From Candidatus Omnitrophota bacterium (GTDB lineage: Bacteria; Omnitrophota; Gorgyraeia; JAFGHF01): a DNA stretch of 12,269 bases. A program made the translations under genes and the position numbers. Shown piece after piece: positions 1-5,692 of this stretch. Below the pieces are notes generated by a model. The model worked only from the letters and a program-made list of their open reading frames with translations. It was not told the DNA's origin and did no database searches. How positions within the stretch are numbered: the first letter of the stretch is position 1; the number at the start of each line of letters is the position of its first letter. Where the stretch lies: positions 1 through 12,269 of the forward strand of contig JAMXCY010000017.1 in the NCBI GenBank assembly GCA_024543015.1, given 5' to 3'.

Positions 1-7
1 TCCTCTT
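1..7 (-). promoter_or_regulatory. Shine-Dalgarno for the next gene beyond the window
   Basis: After the DUF2764-like stop the minus strand reads CCATTACAAGAGGA to the window edge. AAGAGGA is a good ribosome-binding site, so another gene, by operon convention ATPase subunit A, should begin within a few bases outside the window. Confidence 0.55.
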
Positions 8-14
8 GTAATGG

Positions 15-554
15 TTAACTTTTGAGCAACGTTTCTTCCAGCGCGCGGGGTGCATTGGCGCCGTAAATAGTTTCCCAGCGATCCAGGATTAATAACTTAA
101 GAGCATAAATTATCAGGAAGTCTAAATCGAAGTAATGACCTAGGGCCGACTTCTCCAGAAAGTGCCATCTTTCCCGGTCAAGCATCCTTTCGCCTTCTAA
201 GATTGAGGGATTACGGTAAGCGTTCATGGCGATATGGACAAGAGAAAAGTCCTCGTATTCGCTCTCGCGGATATAGTTAAGGAAATCCACATGCCTGCGC
301 GCAGCTCGGATCTTAACCAGCTCATTCCTTAGAGCCGTATCAAAGTTCTGCCATCTTTTTAAAGTCAGCTGGCTACTTCTTTGGCCATACTCTCCGGAAA
401 TAGAAGCTGCCTTCAGGATATTGATATCTCCGCCGGATATGAGGTCTTGGCAGGCCTGGAGCAATTTGCCGAAGGGAAAAGGGGGCTTCATGGTAAAATG
501 AAGCATGGGTAAGCTGGATATTAAATAGATATAATAGCTTAATCTATCGACCAC
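15..554 (-). CDS. DUF2764-like V-type ATPase operon protein
   Basis: The 179-residue protein begins with the pattern YYIYLISSLPMLHF, then KPPFPFGKLLQAC, which resembles DUF2764 proteins encoded between subunits E and A of V-type ATPases in Chlamydiae, Bacteroidetes and related groups. The middle is charged and helical (RWQNFDTALRNELVKIRAARR); YEDFSLVHIAMNAYRNPSILEGERMLDRERW and a C-terminal hydrophobic helix DLDFLIIYALKLLIL follow. Its role is unknown; a stalk or assembly factor is a guess from position. It starts at GTG 554, overlapping subunit E, with no good Shine-Dalgarno, so it is probably coupled. It is complete, ending at TAA 17-15. Confidence 0.75.
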   Translation of the reverse strand: MVDRLSYYIYLISSLPMLHFTMKPPFPFGKLLQACQDLISGGDINILKAASISGEYGQRSSQLTLKRWQNFDTALRNELVKIRAARRHVDFLNYIRESEYEDFSLVHIAMNAYRNPSILEGERMLDRERWHFLEKSALGHYFDLDFLIIYALKLLILDRWETIYGANAPRALEETLLKS

Positions 555-1182
555 TTTTCTGCGCGTCTTTGCCGCCGGAGACTGCCTGTTTCAAGATTTG
601 ACTTAGCTTCGGCTTAAGGTATAAGCCAATGTATTCGGCAAGCCCCCTATCTGTAAAATCATAATGGGAACTGCCGCTGTCGTAACTGATCAGAAATCCG
701 GCGTGGATATCTTCCGATGTTTTCAGGGTTATGCCCTTCTTTATTTCATCCTTTAGCTTGCTTAAGAAACTTTTTTCTATCTTCTCCAGGTCTTGCTTAT
801 TCAGTTCCACTATTATCCCAACCGGCCCTTTGCCGCCGGAACTTTCGATCAGGCCAGCGATAATTTTACTTAATTCTTGGGGCGGAAGTGCCCGGCGAAC
901 GTCAGAGAGAATAATCCTATCAAGCACGGCTTTAATCTCTTCTCTTAGGTCCAGAAGCAAGTCTCTGGCTGTTTGTTCAAGCGAAGCCCGACCGCTATCT
1001 TGCATTCTGGCAATTTCGTCTTTAGCTTTGGCAATAAACCCGGCTGCTTCTTTTCTCGCCTTTTCGATAATCACCTGGGCCTGTTGCCCGGCCACGCTCT
1101 CTATGTCTCTGGCTTTATCTTCAGCGGCCTGAACGCCTTCTTGTTGTATCTTCTCAATAAGACATTTGATATCTTCAGTCAT
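544..1182 (-). CDS. atpE: V/A-type ATP synthase subunit E (peripheral stalk)
   Basis: Subunit E pairs with subunit G/H to form the peripheral stalk that ties the catalytic head of a V/A-type rotary ATPase to the membrane part. The 212-residue protein has a long Ala/Glu/Lys-rich coiled coil (about 5-75, for example KARDIESVAGQQAQVIIEKA), then a globular part including LLLDLREEIKAVL and ending with the family-like TSEDIHAGFLISYDSG. Sequence is weakly conserved in this family, but the architecture and the downstream DUF2764-like gene fit. A strong AAGGAG lies 6 nt before the ATG. It is the first gene after its promoter and overlaps the next by 11 nt. The symbol follows bacterial V-type naming and is not the F-type c subunit. 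Confidence 0.85.
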   Translation of the reverse strand: MTEDIKCLIEKIQQEGVQAAEDKARDIESVAGQQAQVIIEKARKEAAGFIAKAKDEIARMQDSGRASLEQTARDLLLDLREEIKAVLDRIILSDVRRALPPQELSKIIAGLIESSGGKGPVGIIVELNKQDLEKIEKSFLSKLKDEIKKGITLKTSEDIHAGFLISYDSGSSHYDFTDRGLAEYIGLYLKPKLSQILKQAVSGGKDAQKSGR

Positions 1183-1221
1183 CTATCTCTCCTTGAATCA
1201 ATTCCATTCTTTGTAGACATA

Positions 1222-1250
1222 ATTATATGTTATTTCTCGGGTAAATGCAA
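1222..1250 (-). promoter_or_regulatory. Sigma-70-type promoter of the V-ATPase operon
   Basis: The minus strand has TTGCAT (1250-1245), a 17-nt spacer and a perfect TATAAT (1227-1222). Transcription should start near 1215, leaving a leader of about 32 nt before subunit E with its AAGGAG. It separates the ATPase genes from the pyr operon. Confidence 0.8.
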
Positions 1251-1280
1251 CTTATTTTCGTTCTCCGTTTCACTCAAAGA

Positions 1281-1874
1281 TTAGGACGATCCTGAGCAAA
1301 GCGAAGAATCTCGTGAGCCAGGTTTAACCAGCGGAATCTTCTTTTTACATAAAGGGCATTCTTCTGGTCTAAAGGTTGGGGCAGCGATTTTAATCAGACT
1401 CTTAAAATCCACTCCAAAATTAACGTCGCCTTTGCTTCTATCCACCAGGGCACAAACAGCGATAACTGTGGCACCGCTAGCTGTTACCACTTCGATTACC
1501 TCTTTTACTGATCCGCCGGTGGTAATCACATCCTCGGCAACTAAAACTTTATCTTCAGGCAAGAGCTTAAAGCCGCGTCTGAGACACATTTTCCCGGCTT
1601 CTCTTTCGGTAAAAAGTGCTCGCACGCCTAAAGCCCGGGCCAACTCATAGGAAAAAATAATTCCACCCATTGCCGGGCCAATAACCGCAGTAAGCTTATC
1701 TGCTTTAAAATTCTCCGCCAGAGGCCGACACAACTTCTGTGCAATCTGCGGATTTTCTAACACCAGGGCACACTGCAGATATTGGCCGCTATGCAGGCCG
1801 CTGGAGAGCAGAAAATGGCCTTCTAATAATGCCGCGGCCTTTTGGAAGATTTGCAGGATTTCTTTTTGGTTCAT
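1281..1874 (-). CDS. pyrE: Orotate phosphoribosyltransferase
   Basis: PyrE joins orotate and PRPP to give OMP. The 197-residue protein has GHFLLSSGLHSGQYLQ (19-34), GPAMGGIIF (66-74), FTEREAGKMCLRRGF (88-102) and the PRPP loop VLVAEDVITTGGSVKEV (110-126). The C-terminal part FRPEECPLCKKKIPLVKPGSR, with a CxxC pair at 173 and 176, is typical of one OPRT subgroup. The last nine residues, DSSLCSGSS, are encoded by a palindromic repeat and look like an acquired extension. GAGGA lies 6 nt before the ATG. It is the last gene of the pyr operon; no convincing intrinsic terminator follows. Confidence 0.97.
   Translation of the reverse strand: MNQKEILQIFQKAAALLEGHFLLSSGLHSGQYLQCALVLENPQIAQKLCRPLAENFKADKLTAVIGPAMGGIIFSYELARALGVRALFTEREAGKMCLRRGFKLLPEDKVLVAEDVITTGGSVKEVIEVVTASGATVIAVCALVDRSKGDVNFGVDFKSLIKIAAPTFRPEECPLCKKKIPLVKPGSRDSSLCSGSS
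1288..1310. repeat. Palindromic repeat element at the 3' end of pyrE
   Basis: On the plus strand, GATCCTGAGC, AAA, GCGAAGAATC forms an imperfect inverted repeat with a 3-nt loop. It resembles the dispersed element containing CTGAGC(G/A)AAGCGAAG that is scattered through many bacterial genomes. It lies wholly inside the last codons of pyrE. Only one copy is in the window, so its repeat status here rests on recognition of the motif. Confidence 0.6.
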
Positions 1875-2560
1875 CCTATTTCCTCAAGTATTTTCTTAGC
1901 TTGAGCCAAGGGATCTGGGCTTTGAGTAATCGGTCGGCCAACCACAATGTAACTAGCTCCGGCCATGACTGCCTCTTTAGCCTGCATTGTCCGTCTCTGG
2001 TCATCGTTCATCGGGCCCGATGGCCTGATCCCCGGGGTAACAATAATGAAATCCTCACCCAGGCTCTGGCGGAGTATAACTGTTTCTTGCGGTGAAGCCA
2101 CCACACCATCTAAGCCCGCTGCTTGAGCCATCTGCGCCAGGCAGAGCACTTCTTCGTTCACGCTGGCGGATAGACCGATCTCTTCCAGCGCACCCTTATC
2201 CAGGCTAGTCAGAATAGTGACGCCTAATATTTTAGCGCTCGAGCCTACGTGGTTGCGCGCCTGGACCGCTGAGCGCAACATCTGGCTTCCACCGAGAGTG
2301 TGCACAGTAATCATTAATGGCTTGTATCGGCAAGCCGCTTCCATAGCATGGCTAACGGTGTTGGGAATATCATGGAATTTCAAATCCAAGAAGGCCTCAG
2401 CCCCCTTTTGTTGAACCACTTGTAAAACTTCAGGACCGCAGGCAGTAAAAAGTTGGCTGCCTACTTTAAAGATCTTCACTATCGAGGAAAGTTGGTCGAT
2501 TAGCTTTTCAACAACCTGAAGTTCATCCGTGTCTAAAGCAACAATCAGTTTAGCGCTCAT
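1871..2560 (-). CDS. pyrF: Orotidine 5'-phosphate decarboxylase
   Basis: PyrF decarboxylates OMP to UMP, the last step. The 229-residue barrel has the catalytic Lys/Asp array: IVALD (D10), FKVGSQLF (K32) and DLKFHDIPNTV (D59, K61, H63, D64), then GVVASPQE, the phosphate-binding VTPGIRPSG and GRPITQSPDP. It is the short bacterial (group 1) form. The start overlaps pyrD by 4 nt (ATGA) and the stop overlaps pyrE in the same way, so the three are translationally coupled. Confidence 0.97.
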   Translation of the reverse strand: MSAKLIVALDTDELQVVEKLIDQLSSIVKIFKVGSQLFTACGPEVLQVVQQKGAEAFLDLKFHDIPNTVSHAMEAACRYKPLMITVHTLGGSQMLRSAVQARNHVGSSAKILGVTILTSLDKGALEEIGLSASVNEEVLCLAQMAQAAGLDGVVASPQETVILRQSLGEDFIIVTPGIRPSGPMNDDQRRTMQAKEAVMAGASYIVVGRPITQSPDPLAQAKKILEEIG

Positions 2561-3465
2561 GCTTTTAAGGACCCCACCAATTGTTTAATGTTTTTAATCT
2601 TATTCTTATTCAAATAGTCCTTAATACCGGCGATGATTTCCACGCTCACCCGGGGATTAACGAAATTGGCTGTGCCCACTGCCACAGCAGTTGCCCCGCA
2701 AACAATAAATTCTAAGGCATCCCGCGTATTCATAATTCCGCCCATGCCAATAATGGGTAGTTTTGTTGCTCTAAAGACCTGCCGGAGCATCCAAAGGGCC
2801 TGCGGTTTTATCGCCGGGCCACTTAAACCGCCTGTGGTATTGCCTAATATAGGCTTTCTTGTTGGCAGATCCACGGCCATCCCGAAGAAGGTATTGACTA
2901 AAGAAAGGATATCACTTCCTGCTCTCTGCGCAGCAGAGGCAATGGCGCTAATATCGGTTACATTAGGGGAAAGCTTGGTAATCACGGGTAAGCTGGTTGC
3001 TTTCTTTACAGCCTGGACAACGCGATAGGTGGCTTGGGGGTCCTGGGCAATCAAGCCACGCTTACCTAAATTCGGACAGGAAATATTTAATTCCAGGGCA
3101 GCCACTGACTTAATGCTGCTTAAGCGCCGGGCAATACGCGCAAATTGGGCCGGTGTATCTGCGGCTATGCTGACAATGATCGGGACGCCTATTTTTCTTA
3201 AGCTGCTCAGTTTTTTATCGATAAAGGCTTGGAGTCCGGGATTCTCCAGGCCAATGGCATTAAGCATCCCTGAGTAAGTCTCACAAAGACGCGGTGGGGG
3301 ATTGCCTTTTTGGGCCTTTAGAGTAATAGTCTTGGTGACTATTGCCCCTATTTTTTTAAGAGAAACCAAATCTTGGTATTCCCCAGCGTAGCCAAAGGTT
3401 CCTGAGGCCACAAGTAAAGGATTCGCCAGCTTTAATTTGCCCAGCGAAACAGAAAGATTAGGCAT
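2557..3465 (-). CDS. pyrD: Dihydroorotate dehydrogenase B, catalytic (FMN) subunit
   Basis: PyrD oxidises dihydroorotate to orotate with FMN; in class 1B it works with PyrK and NAD+. The 302-residue barrel shows NPLLVASGTFGY (15-26), VTKTITLKAQKGNPPPRL (43-60), NAIGLENPG (69-77), LNISCPNLGKRG (126-137) with the active-site base Cys130, TKLSPNVTDI (163-172), GGLSGPAIKP (212-221) and GMGGI (240-244). A cysteine base and the adjacent pyrK separate it from the quinone-linked class 2 enzymes, which use serine. It starts 3 nt after the small membrane-protein gene and its stop overlaps the pyrF start as ATGA. Confidence 0.97.
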   Translation of the reverse strand: MPNLSVSLGKLKLANPLLVASGTFGYAGEYQDLVSLKKIGAIVTKTITLKAQKGNPPPRLCETYSGMLNAIGLENPGLQAFIDKKLSSLRKIGVPIIVSIAADTPAQFARIARRLSSIKSVAALELNISCPNLGKRGLIAQDPQATYRVVQAVKKATSLPVITKLSPNVTDISAIASAAQRAGSDILSLVNTFFGMAVDLPTRKPILGNTTGGLSGPAIKPQALWMLRQVFRATKLPIIGMGGIMNTRDALEFIVCGATAVAVGTANFVNPRVSVEIIAGIKDYLNKNKIKNIKQLVGSLKA

Positions 3466-3468
3466 AAT

Positions 3469-3651
3469 TTATTTTTTGTTTTTTATCATCAAGAGAGTTA
3501 AGGTGATAGCAAAGAACAAACAGGCAACGCTAAATTTCCAGAATGTGCCAGCAGAGAATACATCCGGAAAATATCCATAGCCAATGCCCATTCCCACAAT
3601 AAAGGTTATTGCCGACAATATAATCAGAACATTAATTATTCGGTCGATCAT
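3469..3651 (-). CDS. Small two-helix membrane protein of unknown function
   Basis: I do not recognise this 60-residue protein. It has two hydrophobic segments, about residues 5-25 (IINVLIILSAITFIVGMGIG) and 37-56 (FWKFSVACLFFAITLTLLMI), separated by a short loop GYFPDVFSAGT, and ends KNKK. The lysine-rich C terminus suggests both ends face the cytoplasm. It is likely real: its ATG is preceded by AAGGGGGTGA, one base from the full anti-Shine-Dalgarno match, at about 8 nt, and it fills the space between pyrK and pyrD (15 nt and 3 nt gaps). No function can be assigned; a link to the PyrK-PyrD enzyme rests on position only. Confidence 0.75.
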   Translation of the reverse strand: MIDRIINVLIILSAITFIVGMGIGYGYFPDVFSAGTFWKFSVACLFFAITLTLLMIKNKK

Positions 3652-3666
3652 TTATTTTCACCCCCT

Positions 3667-4452
3667 TTAGCATTGAATTTCTTGAAGATTAAATACCGGT
3701 CCGTCTTTACAGACTTGTTTGTAGCCTTGTTTTGTTTTTATGGCACAACCTAAACATGCGCCTACACCACAGGCCATATTTTCTTCCAAGGAGCCATAAG
3801 CAGGAATGCGAAAATTCTTGGCCAGGCGTGTTATTTCTTGAAGCATGGGCTTGGGGCCACAAGCATAAATAGTTGACAGTTGACAGTTCTTAGTTGACAG
3901 TAAAAGCTTCTTTAGTAAATCAGTGACTAAACCTCTGTAACCGAGGCTGCCGTCGTCGGTAGCAATGCGGACTTTAGCACCTAGTTTCTTAAAATCTTTT
4001 GCGCACAAAACTTCTCTTTTTGTTCTGGCCCCAATTAAAACCGGGCAACTCCTTTTACCCACCCCTGCTTCTGCTAAGGCCAGAAGCGGCGCTACTCCCA
4101 TTCCTCCGGCCACCAGTATAGTTGACAGTTGATAGTTGATAGATGATAGCTGAAAGCCGTTTCCCAGAGGGCCAAGTATATCTATTTTATCACCTTTTCG
4201 TTTTTTTGCCAAAAGATTTGTGCCTTGGCCGATAACCTTATAGAGAATCTCGAAACTGCTTCGCTTAAGGCGGTGAAAACTAAACGGCCGCCGCAACAGC
4301 GGTTCGATACTGTTGCGGCAACGCACGTGTACAAATTGGCCGGGGCGCGCCTGTTTTACTACGCTCGGCGCGCCTACCTCCATCTTAAAATAATCTACCC
4401 CGACTTTTTTATTGGCCAGGATTTGAAAGTTTCCTTGAACTATTTTTGACAT
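3667..4452 (-). CDS. pyrK: Dihydroorotate dehydrogenase B, electron transfer (FAD, 2Fe-2S) subunit
   Basis: PyrK passes electrons from the PyrD flavin to NAD+ in the cytosolic PyrD2K2 enzyme. From ATG 4452 the protein is 261 residues: GQFVHV (38-43), the FAD motif LLRRPFSFHR (52-61), GPLGNGF (94-100), the NAD-binding VAGGMGVAPLLALAE (114-128), ACGPKPML (197-204), and a [2Fe-2S] cluster C228, C233, C236, C248. Residues 101-112 and 185-195 are encoded by 7-bp tandem repeats, just before and after the NAD-binding core. The start overlaps mutM and lacks a Shine-Dalgarno; an in-frame TTG at 4461 has AGGGGA 8 nt upstream and is a fair alternative. PyrD is two genes downstream. Confidence 0.96.
   Translation of the reverse strand: MSKIVQGNFQILANKKVGVDYFKMEVGAPSVVKQARPGQFVHVRCRNSIEPLLRRPFSFHRLKRSSFEILYKVIGQGTNLLAKKRKGDKIDILGPLGNGFQLSSINYQLSTILVAGGMGVAPLLALAEAGVGKRSCPVLIGARTKREVLCAKDFKKLGAKVRIATDDGSLGYRGLVTDLLKKLLLSTKNCQLSTIYACGPKPMLQEITRLAKNFRIPAYGSLEENMACGVGACLGCAIKTKQGYKQVCKDGPVFNLQEIQC
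3871..3901. repeat. Heptanucleotide tandem repeat inside pyrK (copy B)
   Basis: Four units in strict 7-bp phase on the plus strand, AGTTGAC, AGTTGAC, AGTTCTT, AGTTGAC, then a partial AGT. It is the same unit as the array about 220 bp away in the same gene. The encoded segment is STKNCQLSTI, immediately before the ACGPKPML motif. Confidence 0.8.
4120..4154. repeat. Heptanucleotide tandem repeat inside pyrK (copy A)
   Basis: Five consecutive 7-bp units on the plus strand, AGTTGAC, AGTTGAT, AGTTGAT, AGATGAT, AGCTGAA, decay steadily from the left. On the coding strand they give residues such as SSINYQLSTI, between GPLGNGF and the VAGGMG nucleotide-binding loop. Seven bases per unit means three units add seven codons without changing frame. 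Confidence 0.8.
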
Positions 4453-5249
4453 CGTGGACAAAAACAAGTTCCCCTGCCGCCTAAATTAATCTTCTGTATC
4501 TTAGTTCTACATTTTACGCAAGGCTCGTCCTTGCGAGCGTAGACCTTCAGGCGTAGCTGATAGCTTCCTTTTTTTCCGCGGCCATTCACGTAATTGTCAA
4601 TGGAAGAGCCGTGATACTGAATGCCTTCTTGCAATACCTTCTGAATAGCCCGGTGCAACCTTTTGATCTCGGCGCCTTTTAACTGGTTGGCCGCTCGAGT
4701 AGGGAGAATAGCGGATAAAAAAAGCGCTTCCTGCGCGTAGAGATTGCCGATACCGGCGATAAAAGTTTGATCTAAGAGCAGCGGCTTGATCTTGGTTTTT
4801 TTACCTTCCAATAGCTGCTTAAATTTTTGCGCAGTAAATCCTTTTGCTAAAGGCTCCGGCCCTAACCCCTGCACAAACTTTAAGCTCTGCCAATCAGAAA
4901 CTAAGCGCAACTCTGCAAACAAGCGCTGGTCATTAAAGTTTAAGTACTTCCCGTCCGTGAGCACAAAGATTACCCGCGCCTTCTCTTCTCTTTTGCCTGC
5001 ATAAACCAATTGTCCGGTCATGCGCAGATGCACCACTAAGTCCTCACCCGTAGAAAGTTTTATTGCCAAAACCTTTGCCCGGCGCAAGAACTGTTTAAAG
5101 GTTGCGCCCTTAAGACGCCTCTTAAATTCTGCCGCTTTCGGCTCCTTAATCACTTTAGGATTAAGTACTTCCACATCCTTAATCTTCTTGCCTTTGAGGT
5201 CTTTGCTTAAATCTCGTCGAATTGTTTCAACTTCCGGCAACTCCGGCAT
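4440..5249 (-). CDS. mutM: Formamidopyrimidine-DNA glycosylase (Fpg/MutM)
   Basis: Fpg removes 8-oxoguanine and formamidopyrimidines from DNA and nicks the resulting abasic site. The start is fixed by the catalytic N terminus MPELPEVE (Pro2 forms the Schiff base; Glu3). Other landmarks are RRAKVLAIKL (K59, matching the catalytic Lys57 region), VHLRMTGQL (73-81), the helix-two-turn-helix FIAGIGNLYAQEALF, GSSIDNYV, and a C-terminal zinc finger with CVKC and CPRC plus the substrate-contacting Arg in GGRGTC. The length of 269 residues is typical. It overlaps both neighbours (23 nt with the LOG-type gene, 13 nt with pyrK), so it is embedded in the pyr transcript rather than independently expressed; no internal promoter is evident. 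Confidence 0.97.
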   Translation of the reverse strand: MPELPEVETIRRDLSKDLKGKKIKDVEVLNPKVIKEPKAAEFKRRLKGATFKQFLRRAKVLAIKLSTGEDLVVHLRMTGQLVYAGKREEKARVIFVLTDGKYLNFNDQRLFAELRLVSDWQSLKFVQGLGPEPLAKGFTAQKFKQLLEGKKTKIKPLLLDQTFIAGIGNLYAQEALFLSAILPTRAANQLKGAEIKRLHRAIQKVLQEGIQYHGSSIDNYVNGRGKKGSYQLRLKVYARKDEPCVKCRTKIQKINLGGRGTCFCPRCQK

Positions 5250-5691
5250 GTTTTTTCTTTCTCTTTATCCAAGCAATGGCGTTCTTTGCATCTTTAACTT
5301 TTATTACACCGGGAATATCCCAGGTGTTGATGCCCAGAATAGGTTTTTTCATCTGCAGGCATAAGGCAATTTCCGAAAGCGTGCCTTCTTTGCCGTCAAT
5401 AGCAATCACTATCTCGGCGTTTTTAACCACTAGATTATTGCGCATATAACCCAGACCGGTAGCGATGGGTATGTCTACATAGGGATTGGCCTCACTCTTA
5501 TCGTGGCCGGGTAAGATACCAATAGTCTTACCACCCGCGGATTTAGCACCACGACAGGCTGCTTCCATGACACCCGTTAGCCCGCCGCAGACTAAGGTGG
5601 CTCCGAATCGTGCAATTTGCTCACCTATCTCCTCGGCAATCTTGGCCATCTCCGGCGTGCAATCATGTCCACCGATAACTGCGATATTCAT
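5227..5691 (-). CDS. LOG-fold nucleotide-binding protein, TIGR00725-type
   Basis: The 154-residue Rossmann-like protein begins MNIAVIGG and has CGGLTGVMEAACRGA (35-49), GILPG (58-62), GYMRNNLVVKNAE (81-93) and GKEGTLSEIA (100-109). The last is a variant of the PGGxGTxxE motif of LOG proteins, which hydrolyse nucleoside monophosphates to free base and ribose 5-phosphate (plant LOG, bacterial PpnN). TIGR00725 members themselves are uncharacterised to my knowledge. The variant motif keeps the Gly-Thr and Glu but not the double Gly. The ATG follows the EndoQ-like stop after one base with no Shine-Dalgarno, indicating coupled translation, and the 3' end overlaps mutM by 23 nt. An NMP-glycosidase role is inference. 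Confidence 0.8.
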   Translation of the reverse strand: MNIAVIGGHDCTPEMAKIAEEIGEQIARFGATLVCGGLTGVMEAACRGAKSAGGKTIGILPGHDKSEANPYVDIPIATGLGYMRNNLVVKNAEIVIAIDGKEGTLSEIALCLQMKKPILGINTWDIPGVIKVKDAKNAIAWIKRKKKHAGVAGS

Positions 5692-5692
5692 T

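Noticed and set aside
731..1132. 133-residue open frame on the plus strand opposite subunit E
   Set aside because: It is antisense to a well-supported gene, its composition is that of a reversed coiled coil, and it lacks a promoter or recognisable motif.
1281..1313. Palindrome at the end of pyrE as an intrinsic terminator
   Set aside because: No T-rich tract follows on the minus strand, the stem has two mismatches, and it is inside the coding frame.
4067..4087. GCTTCTG/CAGAAGC inverted repeat in pyrK
   Set aside because: A 7-bp stem inside coding sequence encoding ordinary Ala/Glu/Leu residues; expected by chance at this length.
3871..4154. Repeats in pyrK as a CRISPR array
   Set aside because: Units are 7 bp, directly abutting, without spacers, and lie within an intact coding frame.
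4465..4467. TTG as the start of pyrK
   Set aside because: AGGGG lies only 3 nt before it. The ATG at 4452 begins a family-like N terminus; TTG 4461 is a better-spaced alternative.
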